This document shows, piece after piece, positions 21,492 to 34,705 of a stretch of 64,000 nt of DNA. The position numbers and the translations under genes were made by a program. Numbering within the stretch: the stretch's first letter is position 1; each line of letters starts with the position of its first letter. Source of the DNA: Lycium barbarum (taxonomy: Eukaryota; Streptophyta; Magnoliopsida; Solanales; Solanaceae); contig NC_083341.1 in assembly GCF_019175385.1 (NCBI RefSeq), forward strand, positions 65,505,800 to 65,569,799, read 5' to 3'. Below the pieces are notes generated by a model that worked only from the letters and a program-made list of their open reading frames with translations, searched no databases and was not told the origin of the DNA.

Positions 21492-24400
21492 TTATAACCT
21501 CGACGTGTCATCATGAACCTCTTCTGGAGATTGAAATAAATGTGGGTACTTGGCTTTTATCTTCTCTTCCGCTTCCCAAGTCATTTCTTCCCTGTTGTTA
21601 TTTCGCCATTGAACTTTGACTGAAGCGACTTCCTTATGCCGAAGCCTTCGCACTTGCCTATCTTGAATAGCAACAGGCACTTCTTCATATGTCAGATTCT
21701 CTGTCACCTGCACATCGTCAACCGGAACTATTCTTGTTGGGTCTCCAATACACTTGCGGAGCATCGAAACTTGAAAAACTAGGTGAACTGCTTCAAACTC
21801 CGAAGGCAAGTCTAGTTCATATGCTACCTGACCCACCTTACGGATAATTTTATAGGGTCCAACGTATCTAGGACTTAACTTCCCTTTCTTGCCAAATCTC
21901 ATCACCCCTTTCATCGGTGATACTTTCAGGAATACCTAATCATTTACCTGAAATTCCAAATCTCGTCGGCGGTTGTCCGCATAAGACTTTTGGCGACTTT
22001 GGGCTGTCAACAGTCGGTCTCGAATGATTTTGACTTTTTCGACCGCTTGTTGAATCAAGTCGGGGCCTATCAGTTGCGCTTCTCCGGTTTCAAACCATCC
22101 AATTGGAGATCTACATTTCCTTCCGTATAATGCTTCATACGGGGCCATTTGGATACCGGAATGATAGCTGTTGTTGTAGGCAAATTCAATAAGGGGTAAA
22201 TGCTCATCCCAGCTACCGCTAAAATCCAACATGCACGCTCGTAGCATATCCTCCAAGGTCTGAATAGTACGCTCGGCTTGCCCGTCAGTTTGTGGATGAA
22301 ATGCCGTACTGAACTTGACTTGAGTACCCAAACCTTCTTGGAAGGACTTCCAAAACTTAGCTGTAAACTGTGCCCTTCTGTCTGTAATAATGGCCAAAGG
22401 AATTCCATGAAGTCGCACAATTTCTTTCAAATACAACTTAGCATAATCTCCCGCCGAATACGTGGTCTTAACTGGAAAGAAATGAGCTGCTTTCGTGAGT
22501 CTGTCCACGATCTCCCATATAGAATCGTATCTGCCTCGGGAACGAGGTAATCCTACAATGAAATCCATATTAATTTCTTCCCATTTCCATGTAGGAATTT
22601 CCATTGTTTGCAATAGGCCTCCTGGCTTTTGATGTTCGGCTTTTACTTGTTGGCAATTCGAACATCGAGCTACAAATTTTGCTATATTTTTCTTCATGCC
22701 ACTCCACCAATATATCATTTTCAGATCATGATACATCTTGGTTGCACCTGGATGAATAGAATACCGGGAATAATGTGCTTCCTCTAAAATCCGTTGGCAC
22801 AAATTTGCCATATCCGGTACGCATAGCCTGCCCTGATGTCTGAGGACCCCATCTATGGAAACTTCAAATGGAAGCTTTTCCTTTCCACGAGATAGGTCTC
22901 GGTAGCGGCTTAACTGGGAATCTTCATATTGCCGTTCTTTCACTTCTATATTTAAAGATGAAACTGTGGGGTCATTGATGCGAATCCCTGCATCACCCGA
23001 ATCCATTACACTTACTCCGAGATTTGCTAGTCGATAGAGCTCACGAGCTATTTCTTGCTTCTCTGAAGGAACTCCACGTAAACTACCCATTGATCGTCGG
23101 CTAAGTGCATCTGCTACTACATTTGCCTTTCCGGGGTGGTATAAAATATTCACATCGTAGTCCTTCAGCAATTCTAACCACTGCCTCTGCCATAGGTTCA
23201 ATTCCTTTTGCTTAAAAATATGCTGGAGACTTTTATGATCCGTATAGATGTCAACAAGCACACCGTACAGATAGTGCCTCCACATCTTCAAAGCATGAAT
23301 AACCGCAGCCAATTCGGGATCATGGGTTGGATAATTCTGCTCATGTTTCCGTAATTGTTTCGAGGCATATGCAATAACTTTACCATGCTGCATCAATATA
23401 CACCCTAGTCCCACACCGGAAGCGTCACAATATACGACATAGCCATCTGGCCCTTCTGGGAGTGTTAGTACTGGAGCCGAGGTCAACCTGTCTTTCAACT
23501 CTTGGAAACTACGCTCGCATGCATCGTTCCACTGAAATTTTGCCGACTTCTGGGTTAGCTTGGTCAATGGGGCTGAAATAGATGAAAAGCCCTCTACGAA
23601 CCTGCGATAATAGCCTGCCAACCCCAGAAAACTACGGACTTCTGTGGGCGTCGTAGGTCTTGGCCAAGTCTTCACAGCTTCTATTTTCTGAGTGTCGACT
23701 CGGATGCCATCATCTGAAATAACATGACCTAGAAATGCCACAGAATTTAGCCAGAACTCGCACTTTGAAAATTTTGCATATAATTCTCGAGCTCGGAGAA
23801 CGCCAAGGACAATTCTTAGGTGGTCCGCATGTTCTGACTTTGTGCGAGAATACACCAGAATATCATCGATGAATACTATCACGAAGAGATCCAAGAATAG
23901 CCTGAACACATTATTCATTAAATTCATGAACACCGCCGGAGCATTAGTCAACCCAAACGACATCACTCGAAATTCGTAGTGTCCATATCTCGTTCTGAAA
24001 GCTGTCTTGGGAATATCGGCTTCTCTAATTCTCACCTGATGATAGCCCGATCGCAAATCTATTTTTGAAAACCATTTGGCACCCTGCAACTGATCAAACA
24101 AATCGTCAATCCTCGGAAGGGGATATTTATTCTTTATCGTCACCTTATTCAACTTCCTGTAGTCGATGCACATTCGTAGAGATCCGTCTTTCTTCCTCAC
24201 GAACAAGACTGGTGCTCCCCACGGCAAAGAACTAGGCCTTATAAACCCCTTCTCCAGTAAATCTTTTAACTGTGCTTTTAGCTCTTTCAATTCCGCCGGA
24301 GCCATCCGATACGGAGGAATAGAAATGGGCTCGGTGTCTGGTAATACATCGATAGCAAAATCTATCTCCCTTTCTGGAGGAAGACCAGGGAGTTCATCTG

Positions 24401-24943
24401 GAAACGCATCTGGGAATTCATTCACTACCGGAACTGATTGAAAAGCTGGTGGCTTTGCCTCGGTGTCATGAACTCGAACTAGATGGTAAATGTAACCTTT
24501 AGCTATCATTTTTCTTGCCTTAAGGTAGGAAATAAACCTACCCTTTGGAGATGCCGTTTTACCCTTCCATTCAAGTATGGGCTCTCCCGGAAATTCGAAT
24601 CGAACCACTTTCGTCCAGCAAACGACATTAGCATAGCACGACGCCAACCAATCCATGCCCATTATTACATCAAAGTCTACCATTTCCAGCTCAATTAAAT
24701 CGGCCTTGGTCTGACGATCACATATCACAATGACACAATTTTTGTACATTTTCCTCGCTATTACCGGATCACCAACCGGAGTGAACACCTCGAAAGGTTT
24801 AATCGACTTGGGTTTCGCCCCAATACAATCAGCAACATATGGGGTAACATAAGAGAAAGTAGAACCCGGATCGATCAAAGCATATACATCACGGGAGAAT
24901 ATAGTCAAGGTACCTGTGACAACATCTAGAGAGGACTCAAGAT
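21492..24943 (-). pseudogene. Protease-RT-RNase H-integrase-chromodomain of E, with one nonsense codon
   Basis: One minus-strand frame from the F junction to the stop at 21492, related to pol of C. Order: protease [14 protein letters not shown] with FIDDILVYS; RNase H with YCDASG and an intact VVADALSR; integrase zinc region and DDE core ([20 protein letters not shown]); chromodomain RQVRRLRHKEVASVKV with EEMTWEAE. A single TAG near 21918 replaces the Trp codon of the GDWVFLKV motif (here ND*VFLKV), between integrase and chromodomain. ITDRRAQF has Arg where C has Gly. F is inserted just upstream of the protease, and removing F and one AAGAT copy restores the frame to the gag part at 42499. 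RNase H and chromodomain key residues are better kept here than in C, although E is older. Confidence 0.92.
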
Positions 24944-27900
24944 TGTTGACACCCAATTTTGTCCCGCCTCTCTGCCAAAATACCTATTTTTAAGCTTCTA
25001 ATATTTTTGGAAAAAATAAAAAATATACGTTATGTTTACTATAATTATTAGCCTCTTATCAATACCGACACTTTATTATTCTATTATAATTATAATTATA
25101 ATTATTATTATTTATTAATATTATTGTAATTCACAATTCTTATCATTTCGGCATTTACCACATCGCATTTATCTTTGCATAATTAAATAATAGTATTTAT
25201 TTCAGTGTGGATTTTCGAAATATTATTACACGGCTATTATAACACCATATGACTTTATTACCCGAGTCTAATAATCACACATTTTTGTATTAAGCAATAT
25301 TCTGTCACCCTTGGTATATCATTAACTAAAATGGGTCTTTTATTCAAGTTCAGAAGCCAAACTATTTCTTGCACTCAGTCCGTATTTTTGATGTTATCGG
25401 ATTCCAAATCAAAGTCCAATCAACTCATAAATATTTTTTGACCAGCCTATATTTTTTACCCTAATTTTTAGATCAGTTCGTGTTTTTATTTGCTAGCCCA
25501 TTCTTTTAATACCCGATCTAAAAATTGACCCAGTCCATAAATGGAGCGGGTCTGACCCGTTTCATACAAAAATAAGGGAAACCCTTTAGGGTTTCCTCTC
25601 ATTTTCACCTTCCGCCCCATTTCACTTTCCTCTCCACCCATCTCCGCCTCCCTCTTCCCCTTTCCTCTTCTTCACCCGCCACCCATCGCCGTCTCCACCA
25701 TCCCCTCCATCATCGCCTCCACCACACCACCATCTCCCCATCGTTCCCTTCCTCCCCTTTACCCCTAAACCCTAGCCGCCACCCCATCCTCTTTTGTTCC
25801 CACGTTACCCGCACACCCCCACCTCTGCCAACTCCACCACCTGACACACCCATACACTGACACCCCACTACGACTACCATCCCTCACTCCCACTATCACG
25901 CCCGACACCTCCACTAACTCCACCACGCCTCCATTGATATGACATTCCCATTACACCACGTTACCCCTGCTACTCTCCACTCCCCTCTGTTCCCTTTATC
26001 AGTTCCTTCAACCCCAAAAACCTATAAAAGATGGAGGTTGAATCGCTGGAAAAGGAGGATTTTTTGGATTCAGGAAACCCCCAGGGATTGAAAACCCAAA
26101 AATCCCCTTACAAGAACAGATCTAAAACCCCGAAATTCTCTAAAAAATAACAAGTTTTTCCAGTAGTAAAATCACCTAAGCAATATCAGTTCGTCGGTCT
26201 TATTTCTGAATATCGAGTCGAAATCCAGTCGTTTTGTTTTCGTTTGCGTTGGTCGTGTTTTGAATTTGAATATTGCAAATTTGGATTTAGCGAGTATTCG
26301 AGGGTAAGATCGGAAACTCAAAGCTTCACTTCGCTGCACCCGAAGAAGGTAATCACACTCGTCTTCACTTCGTCTTTAATTTTGTAAAAGTAGAAAGGTA
26401 GTCGTTCAAGTATTTCTCGTCGTTTATTTGGTTTAGTCGGCTGGAATGTGTTCTCTCTTTGTTTGTTATAAACTAGTGCAAAACGACTAATTTCATCAAA
26501 TATGTGTTTAACCTCGTCGCTTGGCTAATCCTCTGTTTTAGTCATTTTCTTTAGTGTACGATGTTCCTATTTCTAATGTAAATTAGTATGAAGGATGACC
26601 GATAGAAGCTATGAATTTAAAAGGAAGAATCTACTGATTTGTGAGAATATGATATGTGCTTATATGCAGATTTAGTATTTGTTTGTTGTTGTCTTTTGGT
26701 ACGTTCAAGTAAACAAAAGTCCTGCTTCTTTTCCACAGAAATTTATAATGTATCATGTTTGAGGTGATGGGGTAATTCTTGTTGAGCATATTTTGAGTTG
26801 GAATCTGGACATGTATGAAAACTTCCCCTCGTTTCATTCTCAGTTTACAGAATTAAAATGTAGTTGTTTGCTTGTTCTTAGCAGTTGTAGAAGTTTGCTT
26901 GTTTGAATCTGCCTACACTTTATTTGCTATAAACAAGCATGAAATAGTTGTGGCAATCTATTAACATTTAAAGAAAAGATCGTTCACCTTGCTGAATACA
27001 TAAATAGCAGTGCTTCTTGTTTAATATCTGTTTGTGGCACCCCTTAAGGGATTGTTTTATCATGTAAAATCAGCATGTAAAAAAGTAAATAAATCATGAA
27101 CGTCAAAAAACAAATGTCCTGATTTGTTGATATTTAATACTAGTCTACATATAGGTTTGGATAATTGTTTTGCTTCTGTTGGTTTGAATCTGTCTGCATT
27201 CTGTAACTTTTTTTTCCCCCTTTTGCCATTAAGGATGTGACTATAGATGACTTTAATCATGTTTGATCCTTTGTTCAGGCCTTCAAAACTAATTCTAGTA
27301 TGGATCAATATTAAAATGTCTGTGTCAAGTAGCTGTTTTAACTTTCATTTGGATATAAGCATGAAACATCATTTTGTTTGAGGGCATTTAAAGGTTAATG
27401 TTGTCCCTGGTTTAGTTAGCTTGAACGAATATGGTAATTCCTGCATAAGTTGATAACTATTGGCATCTCAATATAACCGGCTACACCTCTATGTTTGTTG
27501 TAGGATTTTATGCCTTCCATGAACTAGTTCTCTAGCCTTGCTTTATTCAAAATTAATTGATGTAGAGGTTTTATTAACAGAAGGCTATTTGGTTCCCACT
27601 TTGTATGTTTGAAACTCTGTCTTGAAAAATTGATCTGTCATGTTATTTTAGTCACAGTTAGAATGATTCACTTTTGCTTACTAAATATTTGTAGTGTTTA
27701 TTGAACATTTGTTTCAATTTGGGTTAAGGCTTATCTGAAATACTCTGAAATGAATCCAAGACATGTTCCCTTTGTGTTTGCTGTGATCCTATACACTTCG
27801 TGCTCTCTCTTTGAAATCTGCCCACGTTGACTTGTTTCCTTCTATTCCTCATCCATTTTTGTTTGTGGTGTGATATACCTCGAAGTATGCATATTACATG

Positions 27901-29699
27901 AGCCTTAGTATACACTGAGTGTATACCAGGGTTGCACATTAATGTATACCTTTCAGGTATATCAAGTATACTCTGAATATTATAGGTATGCCAGCCTTTG
28001 CATATGTCCAAAATTCTATACACGTCTAAGAACAATGAGTGCTACGTTATTTGATTATGTCTATGTCTGAGTATTGCCTGTTTATATGTGTGTGGTGGCT
28101 AATCTGTGTAGGCATGGATTATACTTAAGTATACATAATATATACACAAGTCGCTGATTTGCTTGTTTTGAAATTTACATTATAAATAACTTTATTTATT
28201 GATTATACACTAATCCTTTTTTCCTTTTATCTTTTGCATGAACCTCACATACGAATCCGAGGGACTCGTTTCTCCCCGCATTCGGTGTTGGGCTAAAAGT
28301 CCAACATAATCATCTCGAGCCGTCCCCGATCAGTCCTTATTCCGCAGCAGAAAATAAGAATTGCTGGGCCAAGGCCCATATAGCAGAAACAGTGTTTGCA
28401 GCAGTGGCCCAAATGGGTCAGATCCATTTAACAGCAGCCCTTCTTAAAATATGGGTTGAGCCCATTTTTAATTATCTCTCCTTTATTTATTTTGTGCATT
28501 TAATTTGTATACTAACTGTTTGTTTTTTTATTTAGTTTATATAAACCTTAATGAGTTAATAGATTTAGTTTAGTAATGGGTAGTTAGTTTAAAGAAGACT
28601 AATAATTAATCTCATAAGCTTCATTTTCTTCTTTTCACATTAAAGTTATTTATAGAATCTATAATATTTACTTCTAAAATAATTGATAGTATAAATTAAT
28701 ATCTTTTTTTTAGTTAAAGAAATCATATTTTATCTCTTGTTATCTTAATTTCAAAACACCACTAATACACAAATATAAATTCAAGCATATTTTATAAATA
28801 ACCCTTTCAAGTTTGAATCAATCACCCATATTTTATAGAAAAAATGATAAAGAAAACTCACTTCCTTTTGAATCTTATTTATAAGCTTAGATTTTTCTAC
28901 ATTGTTATAATCAAATAATACGATTTATTCAAAGTGCAAAACTGCCAAATCTCTTCTTAACAGCTATTATTTATGGGCAAATTATCATATTTTATAAAAT
29001 CTTATATTAAATAGCATTTTATTTTAAAGTTTAGCCACATTTGTAAATCTTCTTTAAATGACATTTTTATCTTAACAATGCTTATAAGTTTTATTTCATG
29101 CAAATTATCACATTTTCTATAAATTTTATTAAATATTATTTTTTATTTAAGGCTTCGTCGATAATTTCAAGTTTCATTTAATTTTTAGAATCTTCTCTTA
29201 CGCACATTATTATATTTTCTACAAGTATTATTTCAAATAATATCATTAGTATTTTCATTTAAAGTCTTAGCGGTATTTATAAGTCCTATTTTAAAAATGG
29301 AATTTCAAGTTTTCTTTCATATTAAATTTTTGTAAATCTTATTTTCACTAATATTATTTTCCTTTTAAAATTTTAGAAACATTTGTGAACCATTTTAAAA
29401 TTTAAACATTATATTTCAATATAATTAATTAACCTAAGTTTGGTCGGATAACCGTAAGTTAACGGATTCTAAAGGATGCCTAACCCCTTCCCTTTAGGAT
29501 AATATAGAGCCCTTACCTAGAATCACACTGGTTAAACAGACTATTAATTGAGGTTTAGTTTTAACTTCGCCTTAGTTAATCTCTAGGTGTCCTAATTCAC
29601 CGTTAAAATTAATTAGGTGGCGACTCCTTAAAAGAAAATAAACAGGAATCATCAATACGTCATACTCCTAAATCGACCCGGTTAAAATGGGGTGTGACA
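24944..29699 (+). repeat. 5' LTR of F
   Basis: Length 4756 bp. It contains a 13-bp palindrome CGGGTCTGACCCG near 25549 and a C/T-rich gene-leader-like stretch with AAACCCTAG (25600-26000). A TATA-like CTATAAAAG near 26027 and a long AT-rich 3' half follow. Reading frames of 60-100 codons inside are present in both LTRs and look incidental. Confidence 0.95.
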
Positions 29700-29702
29700 G
29701 CT

Positions 29703-29720
29703 TGGCGACTCTGCTGGGGA
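29703..29720 (+). other. Primer-binding site of F (tRNA-Arg type)
   Basis: TGGCGACTCTGCTGGGGA begins 3 bp after the LTR. From general knowledge this resembles the tRNA-Arg site used by Ogre/Tat elements; two mismatches to the plant tRNA-Arg(ACG) end as I remember it. Confidence 0.8.
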
Positions 29721-30840
29721 CTTTAGGCTCTAACCATAACAAACTTAGGTTAATAGTTAATTTGTTGAATATCTTGTTTGTTTTCTTTTTGCCTTCATTA
29801 TTGCTTTTCCCTTATATGGTTTTAAGTGTTTGTATTTTATTCCTTATGTAAATTTTTCTATGTAATATGTATATTATTGCTTTCCTTAAATTGGCATTTC
29901 GCTCATATTTCTTCCACTCCTGGAAAATTCACACATATTCACACACTTAAAGCGGCTTCGCAGTTTGCGCCCGTGCACTACTAAATTACCCCTTTAGTTG
30001 GATTGATCTTGTGGATTTAGTCGATCGGCGGTGCAGTCGACGGCCACGGAATTTCCACTTCCAAGTTGTCCGCTTGGGGGAGCCTTGTGTCATAGGAAAA
30101 CCATTCTTAGTCTACCTAGGTAGAGCGAAAAACAAAACCTTGTAAGGACATGCATCATTTTAAACCTAGGAAGCATAATACCCTTGGTGTATTAAGTTCA
30201 TTAGTCAGCCTTACCAAATGTCCAAATGAGTCTATGACTCTAAGTGACACTACTCACTATCTATGTGCATTATTTGAAGGACAAATATGTGGAATATGTG
30301 GACCTAATACTCTATAGATAAATATTTCAAGGAAACTGACATTTTGTTGCAGGTTGCCGTGGAGCATTAATTAATGCCGGAGGTTGAAGACAACCAAAAG
30401 AAATTAGTGGAGTTGAAGTATTAGATATCTTAGTTTAACTTTGAGATGTATTATTTATTGGCATGTAATAAATTTTATTTTATTGTAAATTAGTTGTAAG
30501 AAGAGTTATGGAATGATACATAAAAGACATGTTTGTCCTTCAATGTTCGTTAGGCCTACCTCTGGCATAAAGAGGTCCCTTGCATTATAAAACGCGATGT
30601 ATTATGTGCAATAATGTGTTTATATGCAATAATATTATCCTTACCGTATACTGACTCATTTTCCTTTTCTTTTTCTTGTTTTTATCTTTTTTCTTTTTAA
30701 ACTTATTTTCAAAACAAAAAAGGTTGACTTGTGCTAAAAGGGAACTGGCGGAGCATCCATATTTCACACGGTCTAAAGCCAAGAAATCAGATTCTGACTC
30801 ATCACTAATCACCTGGTTAACTAAAAGGACTCGTTCTAAA
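29721..30840 (+). other. Leader region of F
   Basis: About 1.1 kb without a clear gene; the extra ORF1 known ahead of gag in some Ogre elements is not seen. A long pyrimidine stretch (30655-30700) followed by AAAAAAG could be a splice acceptor. The frame of the next gene is open from about 30676 but has no ATG before 30841. Confidence 0.5.
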
Positions 30841-33800
30841 ATGGAGCAAAGTTTGATCAATGCAACCACTTCATCTGAGCCATCTCTTAGTTTACCAATC
30901 ACGAGTGATCCCACATCCTCTAATGAACCAGAAACACATTTGGAGACCATTGCTCGTCTGGAGCGACGAGTTGCCGAACTAAGTCATATGGTACTTCATA
31001 ACCGGTCATTTTCTCAAACACCGCCACATATGACTCCGCCCCAGGGAGTTCGTCAAACTTTGCCTGTGCCACATCCATTCCCAAATTTGGACGAATTTAA
31101 CCAAGCAAATTATTTCACCACTTCTCAGCCAGTTCGTTCCGAACACCTCACTCAAAATGCTCCCTTTTTATTTACAACCACCTCTTCAAAAGCTCAATTC
31201 ATACCGCCAGCACATGACACACATCAAGTTCCGCCGGTGTATACTTATACCACAGCTCCACCCATGACACAGATTCAAGGACAATGTCGCACAGATGTTG
31301 ATCATTATGTCGAAGTTGAAAATGAGGCACGGTCAGTTAATGATGAAATGATAAATAGAAAGCTCAAAAGTTTGGAAGATGCCATGAGAAGTTTGCGTGG
31401 ACTTGGTAGTAACCAAAGCGTGAGATATGAAGAATTATGTGCATTTCCTGAGGTAGAATTGCCACCAGGTTACAAGATTCCAAAATTTGAGAAGTTTGAT
31501 GGGTCGGGGAACCCTTTCTTCCATTTGAAGGTCTATTGTGAAAAGTTGATTGGTGTGGGGAAGAATGAAGGGATAAGAGTCAAACTATTCAATCAGAGTT
31601 TGAGTGGAAAAGCCTTGGAGTGGTATTCTAAGCAAGATACCACCAAATGGCGTACTTGGGATGATTTGGCAAATGCTTTTGTGGATCACTACAAGTTTCA
31701 TGTTGAGATTGCTCCTGACAGAATCTCAATTACAAAGTTGCAGAAAAAGTCGGTCGAATCATTTCGAGAATATGCTATACGGTGGAGAGAAGAAGCATCT
31801 AGGGTACACCCACCCATGGAGGAGACAGAAATGGTTACTTTCTTCATTCAAGCACTAGAACCGGAATACTATGAACGTTTGGTGACAATGAGTGGAAAAA
31901 CTTTTGCAGAAGTGATCAAAGCTGGGGACATGATCGAAGATGGCATTAAGACAGGGAGAATAACAAGTCTAGCAGCTTTGCAGTCTACCAGTAGGGCTAT
32001 ACAAACTGGTACTCTCGGAAATGGAAAGAAAAAAGAGAAAGAAGCAGCATCGGTGATGGCCTTGGGAAACACATCATACCGCCATCAACGACCACCGCGA
32101 TACCAGCCTAACGCTCACCACTCACAATATTTCCAATATTCGCCACATCCCTACGACCAAGCTTTGTCATCTTACCAACCTCAATCACCACAAATATCCT
32201 ACCCTGTTTACAACACACAACCAGCATATCGAGCTCCACGACCACCAACATATCCAGCTCCACCATCACAAACTCATCAATCAAACAATGCATCCGCACC
32301 TCGCCCAAATAAACCGTTTCGCAATTTCACACCATTGGGAGAACCACTGAGCGTTGTTTTCGAAAGGCTGCAAGCTTCAGGCTTAGTATATCCTGTGGAA
32401 GGTAGAATTCCAGATCCATTACCCAGAAGCTTTGATCCCACTAAAACATGTGCATATCATTCGGGGGTAAAAGGCCATTCCACTGATCGTTGTTACGCAT
32501 TGAAGCATAAGGTTGAGGATCTTATTGAAGCAAAACAGATCACGGTCAAACCACCAACACCAAATGTGGTTAACAATCCACTCCCGACCCATGATGGGGC
32601 CACGATAAATATGATTGGAATAGATGAAAATGTTGACGACCCAGCCGAATTTATAGTGCCTGTGGATCGTGTGGAGGATCATGATTTTGTAGCCGTTGCT
32701 TCTCCGGCTGTAGTGATAAGGGGTTGTGTGCCTGTCGAGATATTAGGAGCTTCATCAACGCCTGTGGAAGTAGTTCAAGCACCAAATCAGTTACCAGTGC
32801 TCGATACAAAAGCCGTACCATGGAATTATCAACAAACTGTGATGGAATGTCGAGGAAAGGACACGATCACTGACAAGGTTAAGACATCAGGAATGACAAG
32901 GTCGGGAAGATGCTATTCTCCAGAAGAGCTAGTTAGATTGGGGCAAGTTAAGGAAACCAATGTACCTCCCAAAAGGGTCGTGACTGAAACCGAAGCAGAA
33001 GAATTTTTGAGGAAGATCAAGGCTAGTGAGTACTCAGTTGTGGATCAGTTGAAAAAGACCAATGCTCAAATTCCTATTCTCTCTTTGCTTTTGAGTTCAG
33101 ATATGCACAGGAATGCATTGTTGAAGATTTTGAATGAAGCATATGTTCCAAGCGAAACAACTAGTGAGGCGTTAGCTGGGATGATTGAGCGCGTACTTGA
33201 CAGCCATCGAATCAGCTTCTATAATGAAGAACTGCCGCCAGAAGGATGTATGCATAACAAAGCACTCTATATAACTGTCAAGTGTCGTAACATGTTTGTG
33301 GCTAAAGTATTGATTGATGGGGGTTCTGGACTCAACATCTGTCCATTAGCAAGTCTGAAGAAGATCGGATATAATGTTAGTGAGCTCAAGACCAGTGATA
33401 TGAATATTCGAGCATTTGATGGGGCTCAAAGGCGCCCTATTGGGGAAATAGAGTTGAAAGTGTTGATTGGCCCTGTTGAATTCATTATGGATTTTCAAGT
33501 ACTTGATATTTCCACGACATACAACATGCTGTTAGGTAGACCGTGGATCCATTTGGCTGGGGCCGTACCATCTACTTTGCACCAAACTGTCAAATTCGAG
33601 TGGGATCAGCAACAAATATGTATACACGGAGAAGGAGACACGTCTTTCTATATAGAGCAATCCACTCCATTCGTCGAGGCAGAAGGAGGGTTCGACGGAG
33701 CAGCTTACCACGCTTGGGAGGTTGTGAATGTCACTAAGGAGAGTGAAGTATGTCAAACTCAAGAGTTCAAAAGATCATGTGCCGCAATTATGGTTGCAAA

Positions 33801-34137
33801 AGAAATGGTGAGAAATGGGTACCAACCTGGATTTGGGCTAGGGAAAACACTAAATGGGCGGGTTGAGCCAGTCGTTCTCCCTACGCAACAATTTACATTC
33901 GGTTTGGGATATGAGCCAACTGAGGAAGAAGTGAAGAAAGCACGAAAGAATAAAAGGAAGGAGATTGCATTGCCAAAACCTATTCCTACCATTGATCAAA
34001 CTTTCTCAAAACCTTCAGATCTGATTGTTGAAGTTGCCTATGATGATATCGTAGAGGGAGTCAAGAACCTGTTCGTGGAAGATGAAGATGATCATGCTGC
34101 GATAATCAAAGACTTTGCTGAAATATTGACTTTATAG
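30841..34137 (+). CDS. Gag-protease polyprotein of F with G-patch-like segment
   Basis: Open frame of 1098 codons from the first in-frame ATG (30841); the frame is also open further upstream to about 30676, so a spliced or non-ATG start is possible. Residues about 210-375 form the gag capsid-like domain (FEKFDGSGNPFFHLKVYCEK, then ALEWYSKQ). A Pro/Gln/Tyr-rich linker follows. Near 537 is a zinc-binding-like pattern C-x2-H-x5-H-x4-C (CAYHSGVKGHSTDRC). The aspartic protease has its active site at about 822-830 (VLIDGGSGLNICPL) and a flap/ILG-like region MLLGRPWIH. A G-patch-like segment (NGYQPGFGLGKTLNG) lies near 993. The stop at 34137 comes before any RT. This is the layout of Tat-lineage gag-pro. 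It should form particles and process itself, with copying and integration supplied by an autonomous relative. No frame damage is seen. Confidence 0.88.
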   Translation: MEQSLINATTSSEPSLSLPITSDPTSSNEPETHLETIARLERRVAELSHMVLHNRSFSQTPPHMTPPQGVRQTLPVPHPFPNLDEFNQANYFTTSQPVRSEHLTQNAPFLFTTTSSKAQFIPPAHDTHQVPPVYTYTTAPPMTQIQGQCRTDVDHYVEVENEARSVNDEMINRKLKSLEDAMRSLRGLGSNQSVRYEELCAFPEVELPPGYKIPKFEKFDGSGNPFFHLKVYCEKLIGVGKNEGIRVKLFNQSLSGKALEWYSKQDTTKWRTWDDLANAFVDHYKFHVEIAPDRISITKLQKKSVESFREYAIRWREEASRVHPPMEETEMVTFFIQALEPEYYERLVTMSGKTFAEVIKAGDMIEDGIKTGRITSLAALQSTSRAIQTGTLGNGKKKEKEAASVMALGNTSYRHQRPPRYQPNAHHSQYFQYSPHPYDQALSSYQPQSPQISYPVYNTQPAYRAPRPPTYPAPPSQTHQSNNASAPRPNKPFRNFTPLGEPLSVVFERLQASGLVYPVEGRIPDPLPRSFDPTKTCAYHSGVKGHSTDRCYALKHKVEDLIEAKQITVKPPTPNVVNNPLPTHDGATINMIGIDENVDDPAEFIVPVDRVEDHDFVAVASPAVVIRGCVPVEILGASSTPVEVVQAPNQLPVLDTKAVPWNYQQTVMECRGKDTITDKVKTSGMTRSGRCYSPEELVRLGQVKETNVPPKRVVTETEAEEFLRKIKASEYSVVDQLKKTNAQIPILSLLLSSDMHRNALLKILNEAYVPSETTSEALAGMIERVLDSHRISFYNEELPPEGCMHNKALYITVKCRNMFVAKVLIDGGSGLNICPLASLKKIGYNVSELKTSDMNIRAFDGAQRRPIGEIELKVLIGPVEFIMDFQVLDISTTYNMLLGRPWIHLAGAVPSTLHQTVKFEWDQQQICIHGEGDTSFYIEQSTPFVEAEGGFDGAAYHAWEVVNVTKESEVCQTQEFKRSCAAIMVAKEMVRNGYQPGFGLGKTLNGRVEPVVLPTQQFTFGLGYEPTEEEVKKARKNKRKEIALPKPIPTIDQTFSKPSDLIVEVAYDDIVEGVKNLFVEDEDDHAAIIKDFAEILTL

Positions 34138-34338
34138 GCTGCTGAGCCAGGACCTGAGTTGCAAAATTGAACTTCTATCTTAGCCCCGGTTCGTCGGGAG
34201 TTTCAGTATTTTCAGTTTAAATTTCCTTTTGTAGTAGGCCGGAGGCATCAACTAGAACATTTAGTTCCTTTTGTCATGTTGCCTCTATGTTTTGTTACGG
34301 CCTTTTTTAAATTAAGATTCTGTCATTTTGTTTGTAAC
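34138..34338 (+). other. Spacer after gag-pro of F
   Basis: Where an autonomous Tat element would continue into RT there is only short non-coding sequence. No RT, RNase H or integrase motif is visible in any frame from here to 37738. Confidence 0.6.
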
Positions 34339-34705
34339 GAACTACGTTTGGCCTGACTTCCTGTTGGATACGTAGGCAGCCCACATCGGGTTCGGCCACT
34401 CTTTTCAAATTATTTCAACGTCTTTGTTTTGTGTTTGGAACTACGTTTGGCCTGACTTCCTGTTGGATACGTAGGCAGCCCACATCGGGTTCGGCCACTT
34501 TTTCAAAATATTTCAGTGTTTTGTTGTATGGGTGGAACTACGTGTGGCCTGATTTCCTTTTGGATACGTAGGCAACCCATATCGGGTTCGGCCCCCCCTT
34601 TATTAAAAAAAAACAAAAATTCAAAAGTCTTTATTTTTATCACGAACTACGTCTGGCCTGATTCCTTTGGGATACGTAGGCAACCCGAGGCGGGTTCGGC
34701 CCTTC
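34339..34705 (+). repeat. Four copies of a GAACTAC...GGATACGTAGGCA block
   Basis: Copies start at 34339, 34437, 34535 and 34644, spaced about 97-109 bp. Each has GAACTACGT, then GGCCTGA, then GGATACGTAGGCA and CGGGTTCGGCC. A further diverged copy is near 37568. Element G has the same order of blocks on the minus strand at about 62080-62300, so the block is conserved between Tat families. Function unknown. Confidence 0.85.

Noticed and set aside
27724..28035. 103-codon frame found in both LTRs of F (also 40518-40829)
   Set aside because: Identical because the LTRs are identical; no domain or conserved start, so conservation here is not evidence of coding.
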